From: Agromyces fucosus
GTDB taxonomy: Bacteria > Actinomycetota > Actinomycetes > Actinomycetales > Microbacteriaceae
Reading direction: 5' to 3'
Assembly: GCF_004134865.1 (NCBI RefSeq)
Contig: NZ_SDPO01000002.1
Coordinates: 806,001-870,000 of the forward strand
DNA: 64,000 bases
Shown: positions 41,147 to 50,221 of the stretch, piece after piece
Numbering within the stretch: the first letter of the stretch is position 1
Layout of the letters: the number at the start of each line of letters is the position of its first letter
The notes under the pieces: generated by a model
Databases searched by the model: none
Seen by the model: the letters and a program-made list of their open reading frames with translations, nothing else
What the model was told of the DNA's origin: nothing
Made by a program: the position numbers and the translations under genes

Positions 41147-42684
41147 CAGAACAGTCCCTCGGGCACCTCGACGCCGACGAGCGCGCCGGGGGCGACGTTG
41201 AACGTGAGGCCGCCGAGCTCATCGGGGCCGAGCTCGGGCAGTCGCTGCGCGACGTCGAGGAAGCGCTCGATCTCTTCGGGCGTCAGCGCCCACTCGGCGA
41301 GCGTGCGGAACTTCTGCACGTACTGCTCGCGCGCGAACGGCCGGGCGCCGAGCGGGTGCGCGTCGGCCACGGCGATCTCGTCGACGATCTCGCCGCCGTC
41401 GGCGAGCTTGATGACGACTCGACCGCCGAACGCCTTCTCGGCGATGTCGTTCGAGTGGTAGCGGCGCGTCCACTCCTCGTCTTCGACCGTGGTGACCTTG
41501 TTCCACAGCTCGATGGTGTCGGCGCGGTGGGCGCGCTCGGGCGAGTACGACTCGGCGTGGTTCCACGTGCCGTCCTGCAGGGCGACGGTGAAGATGTACG
41601 GGATCGAGTGGTCGAGCGTCTCGCGCGAGGCATCGGGGTCGTACTTCTGGGGGTCGTTCGCGCCCGAGCCGATGACGTAGTGCGTGTGGTGCGAGGTGTG
41701 CAGGACGATCGACTCGATGCGCGACGGGTCGTCGAGGATCAGGGGGTACTCGTCGTGGAGCTTGCGGGCGAGGTCGATCCACGCCTGCGCCTGGTACTCG
41801 GCCGAGTGCTCCTTCGTGTACGAGTCGAGGATGGCGCGCTTGGCCTCTCCCACCTCGGGCAGCGGCACCTCGTACGAGGCATCCGGCCCGTCGAGGAGCC
41901 AGGCGACGACGCCGTCTTCGCCCTCGTAGATCGGCACGGGACTCGTCTGGCCGCGCATCGCGCGGTCGACCGCTTCGACGGCCATCTTGCCGGCGAACGC
42001 GGGGGCGTGCGCCTTCCACGTCGAGATCTCGCCCTTGCGCGACTGCCGCGTGGCGGTGGTCGTGTGCAGTGCCTGGCCGATCGCCTGGAAGATCGTCTCC
42101 TGGTCGAGGCCGAGCAGGGTGCCGATGCCGGCTGCGGCCGACGGACCGAGGTGGGCCACATGGTCGATCTTGTGCTTGTGCAGCGAGATCGCCTTCACGA
42201 GGTCGATCTGGATCTCGTAGCCCGTCGCGATGCCGCGCACGATGTCGCGCCCCGTGAGGCCGCGGTTCGCCGCGAGGTGCTGGGCGACGGCGACGATCGG
42301 CGGGATGTTGTCGCCGGGGTGCGAGTACTCCGCGGCGAGGAAGGTGTCGTGGAAGTCGAGTTCGCGCACAGCCACTCCGTTGGCCCACGCCGCCCACTCG
42401 GGCGACGTGCGGCGCGCGGCATCCGCACCGAAGACGGTGGCGCCGTCGCCGCCGATCGAGACGGGGTGGGCGAGCGCCTGGCTGCGGGCCGAGACGACGG
42501 GGCCGCGGGCGATCGAGGCGGCCGCGACGGCCGCGTTGTCGATGACGCGGTTCACCACCATGTCGACGACGTCGTCGTCGAGCTCGACCGGGTCGGTCGC
42601 GACGCTCGCGAGCTTCCAGGCGAGCTGGCCCTCACGTGCGAGGTTCTCGTCGCTGCGGTGCGTGCGAAGGTGGTGGAGGTGCAT
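41146..42684 (-). CDS. prpD: 2-methylcitrate dehydratase
   Basis: 512 residues, full length for the MmgE/PrpD family. Typical segments are [61 protein letters not shown], and [27 protein letters not shown]. It dehydrates 2-methylcitrate to methylaconitate. AAAGGG precedes the ATG, 31 bp after the GntR gene, so the regulator and the enzymes share a transcript. Confidence 0.94.
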   Translation of the reverse strand: MHLHHLRTHRSDENLAREGQLAWKLASVATDPVELDDDVVDMVVNRVIDNAAVAAASIARGPVVSARSQALAHPVSIGGDGATVFGADAARRTSPEWAAWANGVAVRELDFHDTFLAAEYSHPGDNIPPIVAVAQHLAANRGLTGRDIVRGIATGYEIQIDLVKAISLHKHKIDHVAHLGPSAAAGIGTLLGLDQETIFQAIGQALHTTTATRQSRKGEISTWKAHAPAFAGKMAVEAVDRAMRGQTSPVPIYEGEDGVVAWLLDGPDASYEVPLPEVGEAKRAILDSYTKEHSAEYQAQAWIDLARKLHDEYPLILDDPSRIESIVLHTSHHTHYVIGSGANDPQKYDPDASRETLDHSIPYIFTVALQDGTWNHAESYSPERAHRADTIELWNKVTTVEDEEWTRRYHSNDIAEKAFGGRVVIKLADGGEIVDEIAVADAHPLGARPFAREQYVQKFRTLAEWALTPEEIERFLDVAQRLPELGPDELGGLTFNVAPGALVGVEVPEGLF

Positions 42685-42715
42685 GTTGACGGCCCTTTCA
42701 GAACTGTTCCAACGG

Positions 42716-43381
42716 TCAGGCTACGCGGTGCCCATCGGACTGACGAGACTCGATGGATGCGAGTGCGTGACGAAGGCTCATGTGCAGGTGCACATGGCTG
42801 GCATGGGCGGCGAGCGAGGCGTCGCCGGCGATGATCGCCTCGACGATCAAGAGGTGCTCGGATGCCGCGGCGCGGAGCCGATCGGGATTGTGTCGGGCCA
42901 GTCGCCGCACCCGGACCGAGTGCAGGCGAGCACTGCGGAGCGCCGCGACGAGCATGGGGTTGGCTGTGGCGGCGTCGATCGCCGCGTCGAGCGCGTCGAC
43001 GGTGTCGTAGTAGGTGCGCAGGCCGTCGTCGCCGCTGTCGAGCAGCCGCGGTGCTGCCGCGAGCCGTTCGTGGAGCTCGGTGAATCGCGCAGGGTCGCGC
43101 CGGGTCGCGGCGAGCCGCGCGGCCTGCTCCTCGAGCGCCTCGCGCAGCTCGTACAGCGCGGTGATGCTCGCGGGCGAGAGCTCGCTCACCTGCAGCACTC
43201 GTGCGGAGGCCGCGGTGGCGAGACCATCGGCCTCGAGTCGGGCGAGGGCTTCGCGCACCGGCGTGCGAGAGACGCCGAGCCGGGTCGCCTGCTCGACCTC
43301 GGCGAGCGCGGTGCCCGGTGCGAGCACGCCGTCGAGGATCTCCTCGCGGAGCTCCCGATATGCGCGCTCGCTGGCTCTCAT
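42716..43381 (-). CDS. GntR/FadR-family regulator of the prp operon
   Basis: 221 residues. Winged helix [58 protein letters not shown] is followed by an all-helical FCD domain ([22 protein letters not shown] ... [28 protein letters not shown]) with the Asp and three His that bind metal in FCD proteins. It is the first gene of the prp operon and is preceded by two TGTATAC sites, so it is likely an autoregulated repressor relieved by methylcitrate or a related acid. Actinobacteria otherwise often use RamB or PrpR here. Confidence 0.88.
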   Translation of the reverse strand: MRASERAYRELREEILDGVLAPGTALAEVEQATRLGVSRTPVREALARLEADGLATAASARVLQVSELSPASITALYELREALEEQAARLAATRRDPARFTELHERLAAAPRLLDSGDDGLRTYYDTVDALDAAIDAATANPMLVAALRSARLHSVRVRRLARHNPDRLRAAASEHLLIVEAIIAGDASLAAHASHVHLHMSLRHALASIESRQSDGHRVA

Positions 43382-43400
43382 GCTCACCCTCCCCCACTTA

Positions 43401-43460
43401 TGTATACGCTGCGGCAGAGGATCGCGCAAATGGTCATCCAGCTTGCGCTTGATGTATACA
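43401..43460. promoter_or_regulatory. Twin TGTATAC operators before the prp operon
   Basis: TGTATACG (43401-43408) and the perfect palindrome TGTATACA (43453-43460) are 52 bp apart, five helical turns, in the 83-bp gap before the GntR gene. GTnnAC-type palindromes are standard GntR operators. Confidence 0.6.
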
Positions 43461-43464
43461 AACG

Positions 43465-44592
43465 CTAGGCGGGCGGCCAGACCGGTTCGAAGCGCGCATC
43501 GTCGAGCACCCTCGTCGCGAGACCGGGCTCGACCTCGGCGAGCGTCGACGGGTTCCAGCGGGGGGTGCGGTCCTTGTCGATGACCTGGGCGCGGATGCCC
43601 TCGCGCAGGTCGTGCTGTTCGATGAACCACGAGACGAGCCGGAACTCCTGCTCGAGGGCGTCTTCGAGGCTGCGCAGCGTGCGGGCGCGGCGCACCGACT
43701 CGAGCGTCACGGTGAGCGCGGTCGGCGAGAGGGTCTCGAGCTCGTCGGCGGCGGCGGCCGCGTAGGCGGTCGCGCCGGGGTCGAGCGGATGCTGCGGGAA
43801 GGAGCTCGACGAGGCGCCCCCGGTGGTCGCCGTCGCCCGTCCCTCGGCGAAGGCGCGCAGTCGCTCGATGATCTCAGCGACCGTGGGCGCCGAATAGCAG
43901 GCGTCGACCCAGTCGCGGGCGAGCGCGAGCGCGGACGGGCCGGGCGTCTCGTCGAAGAGCATGACGATCTCGGCCGGGCTGCCGGGGTCGGCTCGCTCGG
44001 CGAGCGCCTGGATGACGTGCGGCAGCCGCTCGGAGGGCACGAACGAGTCGGCGAAGCCGGCGTGCATCGCGTCGGCGGCATCCATCGTGCGCGAGTTCAG
44101 CGCGAGGTGCACGCCGAGCTCACCCGGAGCTTTCGCGAGCAACCAGCTGCCACCGACATCCGGAGTGAAGCCGATGCGGGTCTCGGGCATCGCGACGCGC
44201 GAGCGCTCGGTCACGATGCGGATCGAGGCGTGGCCGGCGAGGCCGATGCCGCCGCCCATCGTGATGCCGTCCATCAGCGCGACGACGGGCTTCGGGTAGC
44301 GCGCGATCATCGCGTCGAGCCGGTACTCCGCGCGGAAGAACGCCCGGGCTTCGGCGTGGTCGTCGTTCGAGGCGTACGTGTAGAGCTCGCGGATGTCCCC
44401 GCCGGCGCAGAAGCCGCGCTCCCCCGCGCCGTCGAGCACGACGACGCCGACTTCGGAGTCGGTGCGCCAGAGCTCGAAGATCGCGGCGAGCTCGCGGATC
44501 ATCTCGTAGCTGAGGGCATTCAGCGCCTGCGGACGGTCGAGCGTGACGTGGCCGACACCGTCGGCGACGCTCGCAGAGATGTGGTCGCTCAC
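43465..44592 (-). CDS. 3-hydroxyisobutyryl-CoA hydrolase-type enoyl-CoA hydratase
   Basis: 375 residues from GTG 44592. VADGVGHVTLDRPQALNALSYEMIRELAAIFELW is the crotonase start, GERGFCAGGDIRELYTYAS the oxyanion-hole strand, and PKPVVALMDGITMGGGIGLAGHASIRIVTERSRVAMPETRIGFTPDVGGSWLLAKAPGELG the catalytic Glu region. The length and the C-terminal 120 residues place it in the ECH_2 branch with the valine-degradation hydrolase. The 3-hydroxyisobutyrate made leads to propionyl-CoA, so its place directly before the methylcitrate operon makes sense. Confidence 0.88.
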   Translation of the reverse strand: MSDHISASVADGVGHVTLDRPQALNALSYEMIRELAAIFELWRTDSEVGVVVLDGAGERGFCAGGDIRELYTYASNDDHAEARAFFRAEYRLDAMIARYPKPVVALMDGITMGGGIGLAGHASIRIVTERSRVAMPETRIGFTPDVGGSWLLAKAPGELGVHLALNSRTMDAADAMHAGFADSFVPSERLPHVIQALAERADPGSPAEIVMLFDETPGPSALALARDWVDACYSAPTVAEIIERLRAFAEGRATATTGGASSSSFPQHPLDPGATAYAAAAADELETLSPTALTVTLESVRRARTLRSLEDALEQEFRLVSWFIEQHDLREGIRAQVIDKDRTPRWNPSTLAEVEPGLATRVLDDARFEPVWPPA

Positions 44593-44652
44593 GAGTGCCA
44601 CCGTAGCCGCATCTCCTGTGGACAGGCGGGCCGCACACGGGCGCCCGCTCGG

Positions 44653-44658
44653 TACGCT
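44653..44658 (+). promoter_or_regulatory. -10 box TACGCT before the ArsR gene
   Basis: TACGCT, six bases, ATG 44665; leaderless spacing. Confidence 0.55.
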
Positions 44659-44664
44659 GCCGCG

Positions 44665-45111
44665 ATGATGCATCCGTTCGAGATCGTCGCTGAGCCTGTT
44701 CGGCGCAGGATCATCGAGGTGCTCGCGGTCGGCGAGCACCCGGTCGGGATCCTGAACGACGTGATCGCGATGGAGTTCTCGATCTCCCGATCCGCCGTCT
44801 CGCACCACTTGCGCATCTTGCGAGACGAGGGCGTCGTGAGCGTCGCGCCCGACCAGGGCTTGCCGCAGTCGCGACTCTACGTCGTGAACGGCGAGTACCT
44901 CGAACGCCTCGATGGTGCCGTCGGAGAGCTTTTCACCCTGTGGGAGCAGCGCTACGGCACGGGCGTTCGTCGCGCGCCGCAGTTCCCTGCGCACCCTGCG
45001 TCGCCGACGCGTCAACCGCACATGCACCGCGCGGGTCGCCGGGGGCAACGCGGCCGCCGCGATGGCCGGCGGAGCGAGCCGCCCGAGTCGGACCACCTCT
45101 CGACTGACTGA
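44665..45111 (+). CDS. ArsR-family transcriptional regulator
   Basis: 148 residues. The first 90 are an ArsR-type winged helix ([60 protein letters not shown]), with no metal-binding Cys pair, so it belongs to the metal-independent group. Residues 95-148 are basic and disordered. Its target is unknown. Confidence 0.82.
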   Translation: MMHPFEIVAEPVRRRIIEVLAVGEHPVGILNDVIAMEFSISRSAVSHHLRILRDEGVVSVAPDQGLPQSRLYVVNGEYLERLDGAVGELFTLWEQRYGTGVRRAPQFPAHPASPTRQPHMHRAGRRGQRGRRDGRRSEPPESDHLSTD

Positions 45112-45209
45112 CTGGGGGTCCCTCGGGCTCCAAAGGCTCGACGGGCTCACTTGCTGCCTGCCGACTCGTCGCGCCGACCCTGGCGTCGACCGACTCTTGA
45201 CCGGATCGG

Positions 45210-45249
45210 TATGCCAGTTCCCCCTCATCGATGAGGGGGAACTGGCATA
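45210..45249. repeat. 40-bp perfect palindrome
   Basis: TATGCCAGTTCCCCCTCATC (45210-45229) is immediately followed by its exact reverse complement (45230-45249); in RNA the centre ATCGAT would form a tight loop on a stem of up to 18 bp. It stands in the 301-bp gap between the ArsR gene and trhO; no coding signal is present in that gap. It may terminate the ArsR transcript, but there is no T tract after it. No second copy is seen in the window. Confidence 0.7.
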
Positions 45250-45400
45250 TCCGAAATGGAAAAGGTTGGGCTGCGGGGTCGCCCGAGCGCGTACCGAAGG
45301 GGGAGATCCGAAGAACGCCGGAAGGAGCCGCCGACCGCACTCAGGCCGACCGGCCGTACTGCAACCTCACCGCTCCCGGCGGCCACGCGGCATCCGCCCG

Positions 45401-45406
45401 TATGAT
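45401..45406 (+). promoter_or_regulatory. -10 box TATGAT of trhO
   Basis: TATGAT, six bases, GTG 45413; five of six positions match TATAAT. It decides the GTG as a leaderless start. Confidence 0.65.
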
Positions 45407-45412
45407 CTCGGG

Positions 45413-46321
45413 GTGGCCCTCGCCAAGATCCTCCTCTACTACGTCTTCACCCCGCTCGCCGACCCCGTCGCCGTGCGCCTGTGGCAGCGCGACCTCGCCG
45501 CGTCGCTGGGGCTCCGCGGGCGCATCCTGATCTCCGAGCACGGGCTGAACGGCACGCTCGGCGGCGAGATGAAGGCGCTGAAGCGCTATGTGCGCAAGAC
45601 CCGCGAGTACCCCGCGTTCAAGCACATCGACTTCAAGTGGAGCGAGGGCACCGGCCTCGACGAGCACGGCGCGAGCACCGACTTCCCGAAGCTGAGCGTG
45701 AAGGTGCGCGATGAGATCGTCTCGTTCGGCGCACCCGGCGAGCTCTCCGTCGACGAGCAGGGCGTCGTCGGCGGCGGCACGAAGCTGACCCCCGAGGCGC
45801 TGCACGAGCTCATGGCCGAGCGCGGCGACGACGTCGTCTTCTTCGACGGGCGCAACGCCCTCGAGGCCGCGATCGGCCGCTTCGCCGGCGCCGTCGTGCC
45901 CGACGTCGAGACGACGCGCGACTTCGTCGAAGAACTCGACTCCGGGAAGTACGACGAGCTGAAGGGCAAGCCCGTCGTCACCTACTGCACCGGCGGCATC
46001 CGCTGCGAGGTGCTCTCGAGCCTCATGACGAGCCGCGGCTTCGGCGAGGTCTACCAACTCAAGGGCGGCATCGTGCGCTACGGCGAGCGATTCGGCGACG
46101 ACGGCCTCTGGCGGGGTTCGCTCTACGTCTTCGACCAACGCGGCTCGATCGACTTCAGCGACCACGCGGCCGTCATCGGAACCTGCGCGCGCTGCGGCTC
46201 CGCGACCAATCGCACCGCCAACTGCACGGATGCCTCGTGCGACGCGGAGTTCGTGCTGTGCGCGTCGTGCGACACCGCGACCTGCGAGCTGCACGCCGCG
46301 GCGTCGACGCCGGTCGAATAG
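45413..46321 (+). CDS. trhO: tRNA uridine-34 hydroxylase (rhodanese type)
   Basis: 302 residues of the UPF0176/TrhO family that hydroxylates U34 of tRNA at position 5. The N-terminal ferredoxin-like domain ends with [38 protein letters not shown]; the rhodanese domain contains the active-site loop [17 protein letters not shown]; a C-terminal Cys-rich segment ([29 protein letters not shown]) should bind zinc. The last residues TPVE and the stop lie in a copy of the dispersed repeat that also ends prpB and the FAD monooxygenase. Confidence 0.93.
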   Translation: MALAKILLYYVFTPLADPVAVRLWQRDLAASLGLRGRILISEHGLNGTLGGEMKALKRYVRKTREYPAFKHIDFKWSEGTGLDEHGASTDFPKLSVKVRDEIVSFGAPGELSVDEQGVVGGGTKLTPEALHELMAERGDDVVFFDGRNALEAAIGRFAGAVVPDVETTRDFVEELDSGKYDELKGKPVVTYCTGGIRCEVLSSLMTSRGFGEVYQLKGGIVRYGERFGDDGLWRGSLYVFDQRGSIDFSDHAAVIGTCARCGSATNRTANCTDASCDAEFVLCASCDTATCELHAAASTPVE

Positions 46322-46323
46322 CG
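46307..46323 (+). repeat. Partial dispersed repeat at the end of trhO
   Basis: ACGCCGGTCGAATAGCG differs by one base from the repeat half at 51467 and contains the trhO stop codon. Confidence 0.6.
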
Positions 46324-46330
46324 GCGACCG

Positions 46331-47206
46331 CTACCCGACCGACCCGGTCGCCCAGGCCGGCGGCACGAACTTCGCTTCGCCGAACATCGGGTACTCGACG
46401 AGCGCGCACTGGTCGGCGAGCTGGGCCCACGGCCGGTTGAGGCCGAAGGTGCCGTACTCGCGCACCTGCGTCACCCGGTCGAGGTCGAGCACGGCGAACA
46501 GCACCTCCTCGCCGCCCGAGGCGTGCTGCATGATCGTGCCTTCGGGGTCGACGATCACGCTCTCGCCGACGCCCGACGGCGCCGCGCCGTTCAGATTCAC
46601 GACGAACACCTGATTCGCGAACGCGTTCGAGCGTGCCATGACGACCTCCATCTCGCGGTCGCGGGTCGTGGTGAGCGTCGGCTGGATGATGACCTCGGCA
46701 CCGAGCCACGCGAGTTGGCGCGCGACCTCGGGAAAGCTGCCGTCGTAGCAGATCGCGAGGCCGACCCGCCCGACGCCGGGGATCTCGAACGTCGTGAAAT
46801 CGCGTCCCGGCTGAAGTTCTTCGTAGGGCCGCCACGGGAAGAGCTTCCGGTAACGCGCGGCGATCTCGCCCTGCGGGGTGATCGCGACGGCGGTGTTGTA
46901 GAGCACGTCGCCGTCGCGCTCGACGAGCGAGCCCGGCACGAGCCACACGCCGAGCTCGCGGGCGAGCGCCCCGAGCCGGTCGGTCAGCGGGCCGGGGATC
47001 GTCGTCGCCGCGCGCTCGTCGAAGTCGGGGTCGTCGACGAGCATCGGCGCCGGCGCCGCGAGCAGCAGTTCGGGCACCACGACGAGGTCGACGTGGGGGC
47101 AGAGGGCGACGACCTTTCGCACCTGCGCCTCGAACTGCGCCCAGGTGGTGTCGATGTCGCGAGCGACCGCGGCGGTCTGGATGGCGGCGATGGACAGGGT
47201 GCGCAC
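46331..47206 (-). CDS. Carbon-nitrogen hydrolase (nitrilase superfamily)
   Basis: 291 residues from GTG 47206, which has GAGGAG upstream and begins two bases after the permease stop codon starts. The catalytic triad is clear: Glu in VVPELLLAAP, Lys in ARYRKLFPWRPYEE, Cys in LAICYDGSFPEVARQLA. It should be an amidase or carbamoylase that hydrolyses a C-N bond in a small amide. Coupling with an amino-acid permease suggests use of an imported amide or N-carbamoyl compound. Confidence 0.88.
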   Translation of the reverse strand: MRTLSIAAIQTAAVARDIDTTWAQFEAQVRKVVALCPHVDLVVVPELLLAAPAPMLVDDPDFDERAATTIPGPLTDRLGALARELGVWLVPGSLVERDGDVLYNTAVAITPQGEIAARYRKLFPWRPYEELQPGRDFTTFEIPGVGRVGLAICYDGSFPEVARQLAWLGAEVIIQPTLTTTRDREMEVVMARSNAFANQVFVVNLNGAAPSGVGESVIVDPEGTIMQHASGGEEVLFAVLDLDRVTQVREYGTFGLNRPWAQLADQCALVEYPMFGEAKFVPPAWATGSVG

Positions 47207-47207
47207 G

Positions 47208-48788
47208 TCAGCGCTCCTCTCGATGGTGGGGTTCGGCGGTCGCCGTGGCGGGCAGCGGGACATCCGCGGGGTCGGCGATGGTGAAGTCGTGGTCGCGAAC
47301 CGTGCCGACCGGAATCGTCCGCCGCCCGAAGAACTCGGGGAAGGCCGGCCGCAGTGCCAGCGTGACGACGACGCCGACCACGAGTGCGCCGACACCGATC
47401 CAGAACACGGTGCCGACGCCGAGGATCGCCTCGCCGACGTACTCCGGGCTCGCCATGTCGATCGCGCTCACGACGAACGCGACGACCATGAGGAGCGCGC
47501 CGAGGGCCGGCAGGATGCCGGCGACCACGAGCTGGCGCGGATCGCGGCGGAACTCGGGTGCGAAGTACACGACCGCGGCGATCGCGGTCGCGGCGTAGTA
47601 CGCGGCGACGAGCAGGCCGATCGCGAGGATCGCGAGGCCGATGAAGTCGGTCGAGAGCAGCGTGAGCAGCACGATCGTGGCGGCGCTGATGCCCGCCCAC
47701 CACCACGTGGCGGCATTCGGCGTGCGGCGCACCGGGTGCACGCGCGTGATGGCGGCGGGCAGCGCGCGGTACGTCGCCATGCTGAGCCAGCCGCGAGGGG
47801 TGCTGACGGCGACGGTGAAGAGCGCAGCGAGTGCCGAGAGGCCGATCGCGAGGGTGATGACGCGCCCGAAGACGTCGCCGGTGGCGAGCGGTCCGAGCAC
47901 CGAGAGCACGTCGTCGATCGCGGCATCCGAGGTGATGAGCTCGACGCCGCCGAAGCCGAGCGCCGCGACCGAGGCGGCGCAGTAGAGCACGAGCAGGATG
48001 ACGGTCGAGATCACGACGGCGCGGCCGGGCGTGCGCGAGCGTTCGGTCGTCTCCTCGTTGACCGAGATGAGCGCGTCCCAGCCCCAGTAGATGAACAGGC
48101 AGAGGATGACGCCCGCCACGAGGCCGCTCGGGTCGTCGACGGCGAACGGGTTGAACCACGAGAGGCTCACCGGCTCGCCGGTCGAGGGCGCCGTGCCGGC
48201 CGCCATCGCGCTGAACGCGCCGAAGCAGAAGCCGCCGATCGCGACGATCTGCAGGGCGATGAGCGCGTACTGCACCCACGCCGCGAGCTGGATTCCCCGC
48301 ACGGCGATCAGCGCGCTGATCCCGATGAGCGCGACGGCGAGGGAGACCGTCGCGACCGGGTTCTCGGCGACCGCCTCGAGCCCGAAGGTCGCGAGCAGGT
48401 ACACCGTCGCGACCTGGGCGAGCGCGGCCGTCGCGATGAAGGTCGCGATCTGCGGCACCCAGCCTCCGAAGAACCAGCCGGCGACCGGACCGAGCGCCCG
48501 CGAGATCCATACGAAGACACCGCCGCAGTCGGGCATGGCTCGATTGAGGTCGCGGAAGGCGAACGCCGTGAACAGGATCGGCACAAAGCCGAGCAGGAAC
48601 GCGGCCGGGGTGTGCACGCCGACGGCGCGGACGACGTAGCCGAGGGTGACCGCGAGGCTGTACGCCGGGGCGACCGCGGCAAGGCCGAGCGCGACGATCC
48701 GGCCGAGGCCGATCGCGTCGGGTTTGAGGCCCTTGTCGGGGGCTTCGGCGACGACGGGCGGTACCGCGTCGACAGGGGTGTGGCTCAT
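47208..48788 (-). CDS. APC-family amino-acid permease
   Basis: 526 residues, 12 or more membrane segments. The start IGLGRIVALGLAAVAPAYSLAVTLGYVV is the unwound TM1 of the APC fold; AMPDCGGVFVWISRALGPVAGWFFGGW and YWGWDALISVNEETTERSRTPGRA are also typical of the amino acid/polyamine/organocation family. GAAGGAG precedes the ATG. The promoter has a TTGACA -35 box and a palindrome over the -10 box that the divergent TetR protein may bind. Confidence 0.9.
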   Translation of the reverse strand: MSHTPVDAVPPVVAEAPDKGLKPDAIGLGRIVALGLAAVAPAYSLAVTLGYVVRAVGVHTPAAFLLGFVPILFTAFAFRDLNRAMPDCGGVFVWISRALGPVAGWFFGGWVPQIATFIATAALAQVATVYLLATFGLEAVAENPVATVSLAVALIGISALIAVRGIQLAAWVQYALIALQIVAIGGFCFGAFSAMAAGTAPSTGEPVSLSWFNPFAVDDPSGLVAGVILCLFIYWGWDALISVNEETTERSRTPGRAVVISTVILLVLYCAASVAALGFGGVELITSDAAIDDVLSVLGPLATGDVFGRVITLAIGLSALAALFTVAVSTPRGWLSMATYRALPAAITRVHPVRRTPNAATWWWAGISAATIVLLTLLSTDFIGLAILAIGLLVAAYYAATAIAAVVYFAPEFRRDPRQLVVAGILPALGALLMVVAFVVSAIDMASPEYVGEAILGVGTVFWIGVGALVVGVVVTLALRPAFPEFFGRRTIPVGTVRDHDFTIADPADVPLPATATAEPHHREER

Positions 48789-48814
48789 CGAGTCTCCTTC
48801 GACCGAGAGGTAAG

Positions 48815-48853
48815 TTGAATGGCATTCAAACAACTGCGGGCAGCCTTTGTCAA
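48815..48853 (-). promoter_or_regulatory. Permease promoter with overlapping TetR-type operator
   Basis: Read on the minus strand, TTGACA (48853-48848) is a perfect -35 box, 18 bp from TTGAAT (48829-48824) as -10 box. The -10 box is one arm of the palindrome TTGAATGGCATTCAA (48815-48829), so a bound repressor would block the promoter. Confidence 0.6.
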
Positions 48854-48915
48854 GGTTTTCGGAACGACATTCAGATTTCGGGCGCGGATGTCTCGCCCGA
48901 CGCGTCGCGCTGCGG

Positions 48916-48921
48916 CAGAAT
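48916..48921 (+). promoter_or_regulatory. -10 box CAGAAT of the TetR gene
   Basis: CAGAAT plus six bases leads to ATG 48928, inside a frame that is open for 27 more codons upstream. Confidence 0.45.
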
Positions 48922-48927
48922 GAACGG

Positions 48928-49527
48928 ATGCCCCGCCCCAACCGCCGCGCCGAACGCCGCCTCGCGATCCTCGAGGCCGCCAGGGGCGTCGCCGTGCGCG
49001 AGGGCGCCGAGGGCACCACGCTGCGTGCCATCGCGACGGCGGCCGGCATGGAGCCGTCGGCGGTGCTCTACTACTTCGACGGGCTCGGCGAGCTCGTGCG
49101 CGAACTCGTCTACGCCGCGAGCGACCGGTTCATCGACACGATCCACGAGGCGGTCGAGGCGGCGTCGGGCCCCGCCGCACGACTCGACGCGGCGATCGAG
49201 GCCGGCTCGACCGGCGGGCTCGCGGGCGACGAGTCCCGCATCCTCTACGAGTTCTGGTCGCTCGGGCTGCGCGACGACTCGCTCAACGACGCCGACCATG
49301 CCCTCGACCGGCGACAGGTCGCGATCTACCGCGAGATCCTCGACGACGGCGTCGCGAACGGAGTGTTCCGGCCGCGCCTCGCGATCGACGACGTCGCCTG
49401 GGCTCTCGTCGCCCTCGAAGACGGGCTCGTGATGGACATCCTCGCGGGCACGAAGACCCGCGACGAGGTCACGGCGCTCATCCGCTCGGTCGCCGAGGCG
49501 ATGCTCGACGTCACCCTGCGGGGCTGA
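48928..49527 (+). CDS. TetR-family regulator, divergent from the permease
   Basis: 199 residues. HTH RRLAILEAARGVAVREGAEGTTLRAIATAAGMEPSAVLYYFDGLGELVRELV, then the helical ligand domain. Related by sequence to regulators of amine and polyamine genes (YYF/YYY in the third helix). Probably represses the amidase-permease operon through the palindrome at 48815-48829. It overlaps the convergent TetR gene by 17 bp. Confidence 0.87.
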   Translation: MPRPNRRAERRLAILEAARGVAVREGAEGTTLRAIATAAGMEPSAVLYYFDGLGELVRELVYAASDRFIDTIHEAVEAASGPAARLDAAIEAGSTGGLAGDESRILYEFWSLGLRDDSLNDADHALDRRQVAIYREILDDGVANGVFRPRLAIDDVAWALVALEDGLVMDILAGTKTRDEVTALIRSVAEAMLDVTLRG

Positions 49528-50116
49528 CGGGCGAGGCGGCCGCGGGCGGCTCGGCGCCGGCGATGACGGCCACGGCCCTGGCGAGTTCGTCGCCGCTCGG
49601 CAGGCTGTCGGGGGCGAGCAGCCACAGGATGCCGAGGCTCTGCACGAGCGCGAAGTCGAGCTTCGCGACCGCGTCGACCTGTTCGTCGGAGAGTTCGGGC
49701 CGCGCTGCGCGGAGCTGCTCGGCGATGCCCAGGTAGCCCTCCCCCGCTGCCTCGGCGAGATGCCGGCTCGCCTCGGGGTCGCGCAGCACCCGCACGGTGT
49801 TGTCGAGGCTCGCGAGCAGCGGCTCGCGATTCGCGGCGAACACCTCGGGCATGCGGTTCCAGAGCGCGGCGAAGCCGTCGAGCAGCGGCAGGGCGGCGGT
49901 CTCGCCGACGACGGCCTCCATGCTGTCGCCGATGCCGTCGCCGAGCGACTCCATGAGCGCCTCGGTGATCAACTGCTCCTTGGAGCCGAAGTGATAGCCG
50001 ATCGCGGCGAGGCTCACACCGGCGGCCGTCGCGATGTCGCGAGCGGTCGCCTTGGCGACTCCGCGCTCGACGATCACCCGGCGCGCACCGGCCAGCAGGT
50101 CTTCACGATTGCCCAT
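49511..50116 (-). CDS. TetR-family regulator, divergent from the FAD monooxygenase
   Basis: 201 residues with HTH REDLLAGARRVIVERGVAKATARDIATAAGVSLAAIGYHFGSKEQLITEALMESL, the GYHFGSKEQL third helix being the TetR hallmark, and a C-terminal helical domain. The 105-bp gap to the monooxygenase gene has two palindromes. It is the standard arrangement for an inducible detoxifying oxygenase. Confidence 0.9.
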   Translation of the reverse strand: MGNREDLLAGARRVIVERGVAKATARDIATAAGVSLAAIGYHFGSKEQLITEALMESLGDGIGDSMEAVVGETAALPLLDGFAALWNRMPEVFAANREPLLASLDNTVRVLRDPEASRHLAEAAGEGYLGIAEQLRAARPELSDEQVDAVAKLDFALVQSLGILWLLAPDSLPSGDELARAVAVIAGAEPPAAASPVSPAG

Positions 50117-50152
50117 GCGTCGATCGTAGCGAACGATTCAGACATTCGTACT

Positions 50153-50188
50153 AGACATCTGTCTCAATCGTTGTTAGACATACGTATG
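50153..50188. promoter_or_regulatory. Two palindromes in the TetR/monooxygenase gap
   Basis: AGACATCTGTCT (50153-50164) and CATACGTATG (50179-50188) are perfect palindromes about 25 bp apart, within an A/T-rich region that also repeats AGACAT. They probably form the operator and overlap the divergent promoters. Confidence 0.6.
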
Positions 50189-50221
50189 AGACAAACGTAT
50201 GAATCGAAGAGAGGCACGGCG

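Noticed and set aside
45150..45340. Same peptide ([13 protein letters not shown]) readable on both strands
   Set aside because: It is a direct result of the 40-bp palindrome and not evidence for a gene; both frames lack further coding signal.
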